Origin: Sphingobacteriales bacterium
GTDB lineage: Bacteria > Bacteroidota > Bacteroidia > Chitinophagales > UBA2359
Assembly (NCBI GenBank): GCA_016700115.1
Contig: CP064999.1
Location: forward strand, 372,001 to 436,000
Length of the DNA: 64,000 nt
Reading direction: 5' to 3'
Numbering within the stretch: position 1 is the stretch's first letter; the number at the start of each line of letters is the position of its first letter. Position numbers and translations under genes: made by a program. Under the pieces are notes generated by a model. That model worked only from the letters and a program-made list of their open reading frames with translations, searched no databases and was not told the origin of the DNA. Positions 24,742-33,980 of the stretch are shown here, in pieces.

Positions 24742-26545
24742 AAAAGGGTAGGTTTTCACTTCCATAGTATCGAGCGAAAGCCTTAGTAAATCCATCACTT
24801 CTTCGGCTACTTCCCTGGGAAGCAAGTCAGTCATTTTATTTCCGACAAAGGCGGCAGAAGGAATAGGATTGTCGGTTTTCTCCGGAATATAATCGAGATA
24901 AATACCCTCTCTGTTTACTCTAAACATCAAATCAGGAACGGCATCGAGCAGGGCTTTTTGGGTTTGTTCGCTATTTTTTAGAGCTAATTCTGCCTTTTTG
25001 CGGTCGGTGATGTCGCTGATAACTATCACCACTCCAGATTCTTCCCCTTTATTATTGCTTTTATACGGACGGGAATGAATTTGCCAAAACCGTTCTTCAG
25101 AAGACTGTAGATGAACCACGCTCCATTCTTCACCTACAACAGGGTGTCCTTTTAGTGCCCGGACAAAAGGTTGCTGAAGTCCCGATATTTTTATAGCCCC
25201 GGAAGGCAGGTAAAACCGGTAGTTTTGTTCCACCCATTCAATCAGATTGGTATTTACCTGATGGAGACCGGTAATTTGTTTGACAACCTCATTCAGTAAG
25301 ATAACCATGCCTTGTTCGTTGGTAGCTAAAACCCCTTCACCCATATTGCCCAACACTGATTCGAGCAATTGCCGCTGGGTTTCGTTGGTAGCGACCTCTT
25401 GTCTGAGCTTGATGATAGTTCGGATATGTTCAAGCCCCTGTGTTTCCAATTCATTGGCCAAAAGCTGAAACCTTTGTTGTAAATGCTCAAACCGGCTAAT
25501 GGGAGTAAAGGATATGCCTATCCCAGAAGGATTAACCCCTGTTCGCAGAAATACTTTAACTGTTGTCGGTCTTCCTGACCCATCCGGCAGGTAGTATTCA
25601 AGGGATGTTCCGGTTCTTAACACCTCTCTTGCTTCGTTCAAAATATTGGGAAGAGGAATAAGAAAATGAATAGCTTCCAGATCCCTGTTCGTTAAAGTTG
25701 CATATTGTAAGGCTAAATTATTGTAATGTTGCAAGCGAAGTTCGTGGTCAAAAAAAAGAATGGCTGTTTGGGTATTTAACAACAAGTTTGCCAGATCTTC
25801 CTGAACAGGAGGAAGTGCAAGAGGTGGAATGTCCGGAACTTCGGCATAGATGAGAGTGGAATACTCATCCTCCGATTTGGAAACGGAAGTTTCAGGTTGA
25901 TTTTCATAAATTGTAGGGGTTAAACTGCCGGCCTCAAGTAAACCCTCATCAAGTTCCCTGTTTTTAGAGTCCGGCAAATTAAACAAATTGAGAAAATTGG
26001 CGGTGGTCAGCGCCAGGTCTGCAGGGGGTTGTATATAGTTGAACGTTTTATCGTCAGGCAGATGAGGATTTGCTGTCAAACCTAACTCGTCCGGTAAGCA
26101 AAACAGGGTAATACCCCCTGCCTCGTTGATGGCATTGAGGTGCATCATTTTACCGGGTTCGGCTGCTAAGACAACGGCGGCCAAACCGCTGATACCACTT
26201 GACGACAAAGCCTTCCAAAACGTATCGGGCACTGAAAGGTTGTCTGCTGTTGACGGGGCAAGCTGCAAGGTCGGGTTATCCAGAATTAGACTCGCTGTAT
26301 TAGGTATGACATATACCTGTCTTTGCAAAATCTGCATATTGGGGTGAGCAACCATGACCGGAAGGATGGTTGAATGATAAAGCCAGGCCAACATACTATC
26401 AAAATCTGAAAGTTCTTTGGCATCCGGCAAAATCATGACGGCACAACCTTCAGGTATTTTTTTTTCAAAAGCGGTTAAAAAACTGGCCCAGGGTTTTCAA
26501 ATCCTTTGCAGCCGGCATAATTCCAACGATACTGTTTAACTTCAT
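24724..26545 (-). pseudogene. CheB-like/multi-PAS protein, 5' fragment with early frameshift
   Basis: The likely start is ATG 26545 (KLNSIVGIMPAAKDLKTLG), but the frame ends at TGA 26465; removing one T from the preceding T runs joins it to the long frame open to 24724. The first 190 residues look like a CheB methylesterase domain (VYVIP, HLNAINEAGGITLF), yet the CheB catalytic Ser (expected ASAGG, here MPAAKD), His and Asp all appear to be missing. Then come a PAS domain (ANLLLNTQTAILFFDHELRL), a coiled coil (RFQLLANELETQGLEHIRTI), a second PAS (LLESVLGNMGEGVLATNEQG) with ITDRKKAELALKNSE, and the start of a third. The intact protein would have had roughly 875 residues. CheB/PAS hybrids of this type act in signalling; here the gene is inactive unless the frameshift is a read error and a truncated product works. 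Confidence 0.8.
24742..24915. repeat. 174-bp direct repeat flanking the IS, right copy
   Basis: Second copy of the target duplication, identical to 22714-22887. It still lies in frame with the 5' part of the PAS gene, which then runs a few codons into the IS end and stops at 24724. Confidence 0.93.
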
Positions 26546-26717
26546 ACCCGATGGCTTTAGCCTTTAAAATTAAGTATAAGTAATGCTCCAATCAGAAAAC
26601 TGATTACAGATTCTTGCATATACGCAAAAACAAGGGTAAGTAGCAGTATCATCGGGCAATTATAGTTTTAACCCGATTTGAAAATTCCGATAGTGCAACG
26701 ACTAAAGCAATAGGCTG

Positions 26718-26861
26718 TTAACGGACTTCGTCGTCGTTGTCAGTATAGGAGTCTGGTTCGGCTTTAGGGGGAGTTATTAGAACTTTCCAGAAGAAGTACG
26801 CCGTACAGGTAGTTACTATACCCATTGCCAAAATCATTGTGATGAGTGCTGATAGGTTCAT
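26718..26861 (-). CDS. MetS-like small subunit of NSS-family transporter (47 aa)
   Basis: A 47-residue frame starting at ATG 26861 that overlaps the stop of the symporter gene (ATGA). It has one membrane helix near the N-terminus (LSALITMILAMGIVTTCTAYFFW) and a short polar, acidic tail (TPPKAEPDSYTDNDDEVR in part), which is the pattern of MetS-type small subunits of neurotransmitter:sodium symporters. In Corynebacterium, MetS is needed with MetP for methionine and alanine uptake. Identification rests on size, helix, tail and position, since such short proteins hold little sequence signal. The overlap with the symporter implies coupled translation and a one-to-one complex. Confidence 0.78.
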   Translation of the reverse strand: MNLSALITMILAMGIVTTCTAYFFWKVLITPPKAEPDSYTDNDDEVR

Positions 26862-28531
26862 GGTGTGTCTCTGTTTTCTTTGACGCGTTTACGATATGCA
26901 ATATAGACTAAGGTAGAAATGCCGATAAACAGCAGCAGTAGCAATAACCTTGCCCCTGTAACATAAAATATTTTGTCTTCCAGTCCGGAAATAACGGTAG
27001 GATCGGTTGCTGCTGCCAGTTGATGTTTCAGGTCGGCAAGTGTGATTTGCTTAATGATTGAAGAATTGTCCAGGGCCCATCCGTTGCCGGATGTGAGATT
27101 GCTCACGGCTTTAGTCCAGTCTTTCCCTTCGGGAGTGATTAACGAACCTAAAAAGACAAACAGCAATAAGAATGGAGTTACGTATTTGATGACATACTTA
27201 AAGAAAATGGGCACTTTCATATCGGCACCTGAGACAATTTCATTCCAGCCACGGTTTATGCCAAATATCCAAACGAAAACGAAAGTTTCCAGCAAGGCAA
27301 ATACCACCAAAGCAACTGTGCCCGCCCAATAATCGTACTCGTCAAATACACCGTAATTGTAAAGGAAAACAGTAGGTAAGCCCAATAAAAGCACCAGTAA
27401 GCCAAAAGAATACGCCCCGTTTTTACGACTCCAGCCAAATTCATCGGACATAAATCCCATCCAGGGGGTACCCATAGCCAGCGATGAAGTGATACCTGCA
27501 AAAAACAGCAGCCCAAACCAAAGCACACCGGCGATTGCAGCAAGAACAGCGCCCCATTGCTGGAACAGGTAGGGCATGGTTTGGAATGCCATTCCAAAAC
27601 CGGCGTTTGCTTTTACCCAATCCAATCCGAGATAACCGGCGGCAATCGGTATTACAATCATACTGCCCAAAACCACTTCGACAAACTCATTCATAAACCC
27701 TGCCGAAAAGGCATTCAGGGCTATATCGTCTTTTGATTTGAGATAAGCTGCATAACAATGTATGGTTCCCATACCGACAGACAGTGTAAAGAAAATTTGC
27801 CCCGCTGCTGCGAGCCAGACTTTAGGATCTGAAAGCGAGGTGAATTGTGGAGTCCATAAGAAGTTTATGCCGTCCCAGGCACTTGCAGTCGGAATGGCTT
27901 CTGAAGCACCGGATGTGCCAAGTGTTAACCCTCTAAGTGCCAAAATGAGACCAAACAATATAAGTAATGGCATCCCCACTTTGGCAACTTTTTCAACCCC
28001 TTCCAAACCCCTTGAAAGAATATACGTATTCAAACCAAGGCAGAGGACATAGAACAATACCGCTTCGTAGGGAATACCTGTAGTGGAATAAGCAATATTG
28101 GTATAATCGGTAAAAAACGAAGCAACTTCTCCCTGCGACATACCAGTAAAAGTGCCAAAAATGGAGTGAAAGACATAAGAAATTGTCCAGGACTCAATAT
28201 AGCAATAATAAGATGCCACGGCAATATTAGTCCAAATTCCGAATACCCCTATATACTTCCAATACCTGCCTTTGGCCATAGTATCCAAAATATAAGGCGT
28301 ACTGTGATTACCCGATTTACCACCAAATCGGCCTGTTGACCATTCAATGAGCAAAAGTGGGATACCCATTAACAAAAAACACACAAAATAAGGGATTAAA
28401 AAAGCCCCGCCGCCATTTTGTATGGCCTGTACCGGAAAACGAAGGAAATTACCCAACCCTACCGCGTTGCCCGCCATAGCAAGAATTAATCCTATCCGCG
28501 AGCCCCAGGCATCTTTATTCTCGTATGTCAT
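26858..28531 (-). CDS. Neurotransmitter:sodium symporter family transporter
   Basis: A 557-residue integral membrane protein of the SNF/NSS family with about 12 membrane helices. The N-terminal signature is clear: WGSRIGLILAMAGNAVGLGNFLRFP (unwound helix 1 that binds Na+ and substrate), then GGAFLIPYFVCFLLMGIPLLLIEW in helix 2, and ATGQIFFTLSVGMG-like AAGQIFFTLSVGMG for helix 6. It imports an amino acid together with Na+; which one cannot be told, although the MetS-like partner downstream would fit methionine or small neutral amino acids. The start at 28531 is supported by the short N-terminal tail. It forms a two-gene operon with the overlapping small subunit. Confidence 0.92.
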   Translation of the reverse strand: MTYENKDAWGSRIGLILAMAGNAVGLGNFLRFPVQAIQNGGGAFLIPYFVCFLLMGIPLLLIEWSTGRFGGKSGNHSTPYILDTMAKGRYWKYIGVFGIWTNIAVASYYCYIESWTISYVFHSIFGTFTGMSQGEVASFFTDYTNIAYSTTGIPYEAVLFYVLCLGLNTYILSRGLEGVEKVAKVGMPLLILFGLILALRGLTLGTSGASEAIPTASAWDGINFLWTPQFTSLSDPKVWLAAAGQIFFTLSVGMGTIHCYAAYLKSKDDIALNAFSAGFMNEFVEVVLGSMIVIPIAAGYLGLDWVKANAGFGMAFQTMPYLFQQWGAVLAAIAGVLWFGLLFFAGITSSLAMGTPWMGFMSDEFGWSRKNGAYSFGLLVLLLGLPTVFLYNYGVFDEYDYWAGTVALVVFALLETFVFVWIFGINRGWNEIVSGADMKVPIFFKYVIKYVTPFLLLFVFLGSLITPEGKDWTKAVSNLTSGNGWALDNSSIIKQITLADLKHQLAAATDPTVISGLEDKIFYVTGARLLLLLLFIGISTLVYIAYRKRVKENRDTP

Positions 28532-28717
28532 AAGTAAATGTAGATATTAGTGAAGGAGATATAGAGTATTTGCATTTCGGGTGGCAAAGTAAAACTTTTT
28601 TTTCAACTGCAAACAGTTTTGGCTAAAAAGGGGCTTAAATATTGATTTACCTCTTCTGTCTGTGTTTCTTCAGGTTGTAAAATTATACTAAGCTGTTTAG
28701 CTAAGCTTCAGAAATTA

Positions 28718-28747
28718 AAAAAGCCGCTGCTTCGGGCAACGGCTTTC
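28718..28747 (-). terminator. Terminator of the gene at 28778
   Basis: AAAGCCG and CGGCTTT form the stem with a second short TGC/GCA stem above it, and on the minus strand the right arm is followed by TTTTTT. It sits about 30 bases after the stop of the unknown secreted protein and ahead of the symporter promoter region. Confidence 0.65.
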
Positions 28748-28777
28748 CTGTTAAAGCGAACTACTCAATCCTTATGG

Positions 28778-29791
28778 CTAATTGCTTTTTGATTTTTTTT
28801 TGTTTTTGGCAGGTGGGGTGATGCTTTTGTTTTTGGTCGCTTTTTTGTCTTTATCAAAAACGGGGTTAGGACGCGGCGGTGCATCCATACTGACCCCCTT
28901 TAAAACCATTTCACGCGCTTCCCAAATGCCGGTTTTAGGATTAAATTCCAATCCCTGATACGTGCCGTCCGGAATAAACGAAAATCCAGTTCCTTCAATT
29001 TGTTTAGCTTTATCGTCTTCAGGTGCCAGAAAATCATACACCACCTTTTTCTCGTCGTTATTATAACTCAACGAAACTGAAGATCCTTCTTTGTATTCCA
29101 ATATCATCCGGTGTTTGATTGATTTGGTATTGGTCGAATTGTTCAGCACCTCAAATACCGGTGCACCAAATACCGCTTTATCCTCCTGAAAGTAGAGCAA
29201 ATCGGCCAGCTTTTTGTCGCTTTTACTATTGTTGCCATCCCATCCAAAGAGCATATAATATTGATTACCGTTGTACTGATAGGGGTGAATATTATAGTAC
29301 ATGGCACCCAACCACTGATCATTGCTCAAAACCTTGTCTTCGATGGAGCTCAGTGTGGCAGATTTATCATCAAGCGGAATTAACTCCAATTTTTCAGAAT
29401 TGTTTTTTTGAATGGCTCCGAAATATTTGTAGGCGATGGTTCTGTAGTCGTCAGCATTACCCTTGACTACCATCCATGTAAAAATGCGAAACGAATCATC
29501 GGGCGGTTTGATAATCGAAACCCATTTTCTGAGCGAGTCAAAAGGATAAGCATAGGAACCCGGCTCTTTGAGCGCTTTTACTAAGGCAGGTACAAAGGCA
29601 TAACAAGCGTTAAACCGATCTATCTCATTGGGCAATGTCCTTACTTTGTCGAACATGGCAATCAGAGAGTCTTCATGTTGACGCATGATTTCCTGATCAT
29701 ACAGCGGAACTACCGCATTTTTCACCGAATTCTGCGCTTCTGCGCTGCTCAGTGAAATTAAAAGGAATAAGGCAAAAAGGATTCTATTCAT
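28778..29791 (-). CDS. Secreted protein of unknown function
   Basis: A 337-residue protein that I do not recognise by name. The signal peptide (ILFALFLLISLSSAEAQ) is followed by a mixed alpha/beta region (about 30-290) with SFRIFTWMVVKGNADDYRTIAYKY-type segments, DQWLGAMYYNIHPYQ and YMLFGWDGNN, which give the look of a conserved Bacteroidota family, and a lysine-rich tail (about 300-337, KDKKATKNKSITPPAKNKKKSK) that is probably disordered. No lipobox, membrane helix beyond the signal, or T9SS domain. It stands alone with its own terminator. Confidence 0.6.
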   Translation of the reverse strand: MNRILFALFLLISLSSAEAQNSVKNAVVPLYDQEIMRQHEDSLIAMFDKVRTLPNEIDRFNACYAFVPALVKALKEPGSYAYPFDSLRKWVSIIKPPDDSFRIFTWMVVKGNADDYRTIAYKYFGAIQKNNSEKLELIPLDDKSATLSSIEDKVLSNDQWLGAMYYNIHPYQYNGNQYYMLFGWDGNNSKSDKKLADLLYFQEDKAVFGAPVFEVLNNSTNTKSIKHRMILEYKEGSSVSLSYNNDEKKVVYDFLAPEDDKAKQIEGTGFSFIPDGTYQGLEFNPKTGIWEAREMVLKGVSMDAPPRPNPVFDKDKKATKNKSITPPAKNKKKSKSN

Positions 29792-30309
29792 AAAAAAAAG
29801 GAATTTTGTATGTATTGATTTGTGAATGGTGTTTCATTTGTTTTAACCGTCTTTTAAAAAACAAGGTTTAAATGATTGCGAATATCTGCCGGTATTTTTG
29901 GGGTAAAGGCGTGCAGAAACAACCTGCATTATCAAAAAAATTGACTTCACCTTTTGATAAATACTCGTCTTTAACGGCAAACTTTGTCTTAAATTGTTGT
30001 ATATAATATACTTCAAAAATTGATAGAGGTTTAATTATACGCTGCTTTATGGCGTAGTTCAGTTCCTCAATCTTCTGAATAAAAAAATAACTCTTTAATT
30101 TAAAGGCTTTATTTGTGCTTTATCGCTCTTATTTATTTTGCCTGAGTGATTTTGTTTTAAAAAACATCCTTCCGCCTCTCCGGTTAAAAAAACTGAGTAA
30201 ATATTTTGTAAAATCATCTGTTGGAAATAGTTTTGTCACATGCAAATCATTTCCATGATGGGGAAATAACCCAAAAGGCGGATGCCCGAAACTTTGAAAC
30301 TGTTATGTT
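29792..30309. promoter_or_regulatory. 518-bp gene-free stretch with an inverted repeat and a promoter
   Basis: No gene is supported here. TTATCAAAA (29929-29937) and TTTTGATAA (29952-29960) form a perfect 9-base inverted repeat with a 14-base spacer, possibly an operator or small hairpin. The promoter of the Crp-type gene is listed separately. The remaining sequence is AT rich without structure that I can name. Confidence 0.35.
30205..30235 (+). promoter_or_regulatory. Bacteroidota-type promoter of the Crp/Fnr-type gene
   Basis: TTTG at 30205-30208, then 19 bases, then TAGTTTTG at 30228-30235: an exact fit to the TTTG-N19-TAnnTTTG consensus. Transcription would begin near 30242, about 68 bases ahead of ATG 30310. 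Confidence 0.55.
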
Positions 30310-30894
30310 ATGTCACTTGCGCTAAGAACAGCATTTGAAAAAATAGCAAAACTCACCGAATCAGAGTACGACTATATCACTTCTCATTTCAGCCCGAAAA
30401 TTATACACAAGAAAGAGCATGTTTTTGTTGCGGGTGAAATTTGCAAACTTGCGGTATATTGCGAACGGGGGTGTTTCAGAAAGTATTTTGTCAACGACCG
30501 AGGCGATGATATTGTGGTGGATTTTGCGGTTGAAGATTATTGGATTGGTGATTTGAACAGCCTAATCAACAAAGTTCCAACACTTTATAGCTTTCAGGCA
30601 CTCGAAGACTCATTAGTTCAGATAACTCCATATTCCAATTGGGAAAAAATATCCTCAGAAATACCCGAGTTCAGAAGAGAGCGATATGCCAAAGAAAACC
30701 GCAACCACAGCAAATCGGTAGAGCAATTGACCATCGAAAAATACGCGACTGCCGAAGAAAAATATGAAAGAATGATGCAGCGGTTTCCGGGAATAACCAA
30801 CCGAGTGGCCGCTATTCACATTGCTTCTTATTTGGGGATTAAACCAGAATCGCTGAGCAGGCTCAAAAAAAAGTTTGCCCGGAAAAAATCTTAA
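30310..30894 (+). CDS. Crp/Fnr family transcriptional regulator
   Basis: A 194-residue protein. An N-terminal cyclic-nucleotide-binding fold (about 15-115, KIIHKKEHVFVAGEICKLAVYCERGCFRKYFVNDRGDDIVVDF in pieces) leads to a dimer helix and a C-terminal DNA-binding region with the ending IASYLGIKPESLSRLKKKF (about 172-190), the usual recognition helix of Bacteroidota Crp-like regulators. The glycine-rich phosphate cassette of true cAMP receptors is not evident, so the effector is unknown. It has a strong own promoter and is followed, 62 bases later, by a methyltransferase that has its own TAATTTTG box, so they may be regulated separately. Confidence 0.88.
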   Translation: MSLALRTAFEKIAKLTESEYDYITSHFSPKIIHKKEHVFVAGEICKLAVYCERGCFRKYFVNDRGDDIVVDFAVEDYWIGDLNSLINKVPTLYSFQALEDSLVQITPYSNWEKISSEIPEFRRERYAKENRNHSKSVEQLTIEKYATAEEKYERMMQRFPGITNRVAAIHIASYLGIKPESLSRLKKKFARKKS

Positions 30895-30956
30895 CATAGG
30901 TCAATATTTTTGACTGACACGGCCTCTAATTTTGTTCCATAATTAAATCAAATCTT

Positions 30957-31763
30957 ATGGAAAACTTCATTTCAGACAACGTGTACCGTCAGATTGACAA
31001 CGACCTTTACAATGAACCGGGTGATATTTGGTGGAAAGAAAACAGTGTACTCTACTTGTTGAAAACCTCTGTTAACCCATGCAGGTTTCCTTATTACCTG
31101 AATATGTACAAAAACGTGTTAGGGCTTGACCCCAAAGGTAAGACTGCCCTGGATGTTGGTTGCGGCGGTGGTATTCTTGCCGAAGAGTTTGCCGCAGCAG
31201 GATTTGCAGTTACCGGTATTGACCCTTCTGAAAACTCCCTTCATACAGCCCGTCAACATGCGAATTACTCGGGGCTAAATATTGACTACCGAACCGGAGT
31301 TGGTGAACACCTCGAATTTGAAGACAATCTTTTCGATGTGGTATATTGTTGTGATGTGCTCGAACATGTGAGAGATTTGCCCAAATGTATTGCCGAAATT
31401 TCGAGAGTACTCAAGCCCGGCGGTGTGTTTTTTTATGATACCTTTAACCGGAATTTCCTCAGTAAGCTGATCGTCATTAAATTGTGGCAGGAATGGCCGG
31501 CCACTGCTTTTATGCCTCCCAACCTTCATGTGTATGAAATGTTGATCAAACCCTCTGAGCTGAAGCAAATGATGGAGCAAAACGGGTTGGGGCAAATCAA
31601 TATGAAAGGGATGGCACCCAATGTCAGCCCTTTTAAAATGATTTCGCTACTGCGCCAAAGAGCAAAGGGAAAACTGACTTATGCCGAACTGGGCAGTAAA
31701 TTTCAACTGAAAGAGAGCAACGACATGATGGTTGGATATATGGGCTATGCAGTTAAGAAATAA
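30957..31763 (+). CDS. Class I SAM-dependent methyltransferase (UbiG-like)
   Basis: A 268-residue methyltransferase. Motif I is TALDVGCGGGILAEEFAAAG (about 62-80) and motif II/III is VVYCCDVLEHVRDL, followed by ISRVLKPGGVFFYDTFNR; this arrangement, and the N-terminal DIWWKEN..L segment, resemble UbiG 3-demethylubiquinone O-methyltransferases. Bacteroidota use menaquinone, so a ubiquinone role is unlikely and the acceptor is probably another small molecule or lipid. A TAATTTTG box at 30927-30934 lies 23 bases ahead of the ATG. The cupin gene follows 75 bases downstream. Confidence 0.88.
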   Translation: MENFISDNVYRQIDNDLYNEPGDIWWKENSVLYLLKTSVNPCRFPYYLNMYKNVLGLDPKGKTALDVGCGGGILAEEFAAAGFAVTGIDPSENSLHTARQHANYSGLNIDYRTGVGEHLEFEDNLFDVVYCCDVLEHVRDLPKCIAEISRVLKPGGVFFYDTFNRNFLSKLIVIKLWQEWPATAFMPPNLHVYEMLIKPSELKQMMEQNGLGQINMKGMAPNVSPFKMISLLRQRAKGKLTYAELGSKFQLKESNDMMVGYMGYAVKK

Positions 31764-31837
31764 CCCTTTCAGACCGGAACATTCTTTCCGGAACAAGTAA
31801 AGAACCTAATAAATCCAGTATAAAACTCAAATACAAT

Positions 31838-32389
31838 ATGCCATACACCGGTCAAACATTTGTCAATCAAAAAACGGGGGAAGTGGTAACTTTTACCGAA
31901 ACCTCAAAAGAAACCAACGGCAGCCATGTTACCATAAAAAGTGTACTGAAGCAAGGCGGAGGCTTTAAAGTCAACCATATTCACCCGTTTGCAGACGAAA
32001 TTTTTGAAGTCATTTCCGGAACACTCAGTTTTAAGTTAAACGGCGTTGAGGAAACGATAACTGCCGGCCACAAAATCAGCTTCCCCCGAAATCAGGCTCA
32101 TGCGCACTGGAACAATCACCCTGAAGATCTCGTCATTCTCCAAACCATTACCCCCTGCTTAGATGTCGAAAGATTTTTGGAAACACTGTTTGGGTTAGGT
32201 GCAGACGGGTATCTCGACCAAACGGGACAACCTCCTTTTTTACAGGTGATGGTATGGTTAAAGGAAGTAAACAACCGGACTTATCTTGCCGATATTCCGG
32301 TTGGAGTTCAGAATGTACTGGCTTCTGTTCTGACACCGGTTGCCAAACTGTTGGGATATCGTGCTTTTTATCCTAAATATACCGCCTGA
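31838..32389 (+). CDS. Cupin domain protein
   Basis: A 183-residue protein with one cupin barrel in the first 110 residues. Cupin motif 1 is VNHIHPFADEIFEVISGTLSFKLNG (His, His and Glu metal ligands) and motif 2 is FPRNQAHAHWNNHPED with the fourth histidine, so a metal-binding site is complete. The C-terminal 70 residues (FGLGADGYLDQTGQPPFLQVMVW...) look helical and may be membrane associated. Function is unknown; such proteins range from isomerases to dioxygenases. It may share a transcript with the methyltransferase and converges on the RNase D gene. Confidence 0.85.
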   Translation: MPYTGQTFVNQKTGEVVTFTETSKETNGSHVTIKSVLKQGGGFKVNHIHPFADEIFEVISGTLSFKLNGVEETITAGHKISFPRNQAHAHWNNHPEDLVILQTITPCLDVERFLETLFGLGADGYLDQTGQPPFLQVMVWLKEVNNRTYLADIPVGVQNVLASVLTPVAKLLGYRAFYPKYTA

Positions 32390-32449
32390 CCCGCTAAACT
32401 TCTTTCCGGCTAATTTAAAATACGGCGCTGTATCAAATTGAGTTGTATG

Positions 32450-33667
32450 CTAAATTTTCAAATACTTTGACAGGTCTATCTCAAGTTCCCGGGCGGCTTT
32501 CAGTATTTCGTTGACTGCATAGCTTTTCAGCACCTCTAACTTTTTAGCTTTGAACAAATCCTGTACATACCGGTTGCTCAAAATAATTTCCTGAGTTCGT
32601 TTGTCATATTTCTGTTCAAGATACAACTGAACAGGCTGCATGAAGGTTTTAAATGCCTCCCGTTCGATTTTCAGGGCATCTGTGCTGTTTTTAAAATCTT
32701 CTTTTTGTTGATTTGAATAGGTTTTATTTGTTTCCCGAACCTCAGTTATCTGTGCCGACTGGGATAATATCGCTTTTAACTTTTGTACAAACTCATGGTT
32801 GTCCTGAACTTTTAAACTGCGGTGTACCCCTTTTTCGTAATACCAGTCGCGTAGCTTTGAATAATGTGGCAGTGCAGAAGAAATTTCATACAGCTTGTCT
32901 TCCGAAAAAACAAAATGAACCGGAATATTGTATTTTTTGGCAAACTCTGTACGGGTGTTCCAAAGCTCCGTAGCAATAAACTTTTCCTTTTCAGAAAGCC
33001 GTTTAAAGCGGGCACTATTGAAAAACTTGTTAGTCCCGTCTTCGGTGTCTATGGCCTGTTTGGTGATGATGAGTTTCATCTCTTCGTCAAACCAACTTTG
33101 TCTGCCGGTTTCATTCAATTGGGTTTGTAGGATTTGTTTTGCTTCTATGAGGTAGTTTACATCGTTTGCCAGATATTGCACCATAGCTTCAGAAAACGGT
33201 CGTCTGTACCAGTTGGTTACCTGCAAATTTTTGTTCAGATCAATTCCGGCTAAGTTTTTAATCAGCGATATAAATGAAACGCTGGACAATGCCAATACTT
33301 TTTCGGCAACCTTTAAATCAAAAAAATGTACGGGGTTGCATTGGTATTTGGTAAATACCTTGAGGTCTTCCGAGCAGTCGTAAATGATTTTTAACACCTC
33401 AGAACTATTGACAATGTCCCAAAGCGGACTGAGGTATTCCTGAAACTCAGTATCGGTAGGACATATTTTTATGGGGTCAATAATATAGCACCGGTTAAGT
33501 GTGGCAATCTGAACAACACAAAGGTTTAACCCATATCTATATCTGTTTCTATCAAATTCAGTATCAATGGCTATTTCAGACTCCTGCCGGATTTTTTCAC
33601 AATAACGATTCAGCGATTTTCGGGTTTCAATAAGGATAATTTCTTTTTCTTTATGAAAGACAGACAT
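32450..33667 (-). CDS. rnd: Ribonuclease D
   Basis: A 405-residue 3'-5' exoribonuclease. The DEDD nuclease domain fills residues 15-200, with Exo I EIAIDTEFDRNRY (Asp35, Glu37), Exo II IIYDCSEDLKVF and Exo III VQYLANDVNYLIEAKQ. An HRDC domain follows (about 215-300, ERLSEKEKFIATELW-like RLSEKEKFIATELWNTR). The C-terminal 100 residues contain a second helical segment. It trims the 3' ends of tRNA and other stable RNAs. The gene stands alone; a TATATTTG box on the minus strand 36 bases upstream is its likely promoter. Confidence 0.92.
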   Translation of the reverse strand: MSVFHKEKEIILIETRKSLNRYCEKIRQESEIAIDTEFDRNRYRYGLNLCVVQIATLNRCYIIDPIKICPTDTEFQEYLSPLWDIVNSSEVLKIIYDCSEDLKVFTKYQCNPVHFFDLKVAEKVLALSSVSFISLIKNLAGIDLNKNLQVTNWYRRPFSEAMVQYLANDVNYLIEAKQILQTQLNETGRQSWFDEEMKLIITKQAIDTEDGTNKFFNSARFKRLSEKEKFIATELWNTRTEFAKKYNIPVHFVFSEDKLYEISSALPHYSKLRDWYYEKGVHRSLKVQDNHEFVQKLKAILSQSAQITEVRETNKTYSNQQKEDFKNSTDALKIEREAFKTFMQPVQLYLEQKYDKRTQEIILSNRYVQDLFKAKKLEVLKSYAVNEILKAARELEIDLSKYLKI

Positions 33668-33702
33668 GAATTTTCTTTTTATAGTAGCCGGCTGATAAAC
33701 CG

Positions 33703-33710
33703 CAAATATA
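33703..33710 (-). promoter_or_regulatory. TATATTTG promoter -7 box of rnd
   Basis: On the minus strand TATATTTG matches TAnnTTTG and lies 36 bases ahead of the rnd ATG at 33667. No good -33 TTTG was found. Confidence 0.35.
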
Positions 33711-33980
33711 ACTCGTTTTTACCCGATGGGGGGTCTCAATTGCATAAATATTAACTTAAAATTCAACGGCCCCGTATTGAAAGAAACTGCTTTACAGATA
33801 TCCTTGCGATTAGCTTAACCTTGGTGTATGGTTCTTTGAGTAAACTTACACAAAATGAGAGCCCTTTAAAATTCTTCAAATTTTACCGGCATCCATAAAA
33901 ACTGAAATAAATGAACAAATATTACAATGGGATTTCCACAAACTCCTGTTTTGAGTATGAAGTATTTGGTGCAATTTTTA

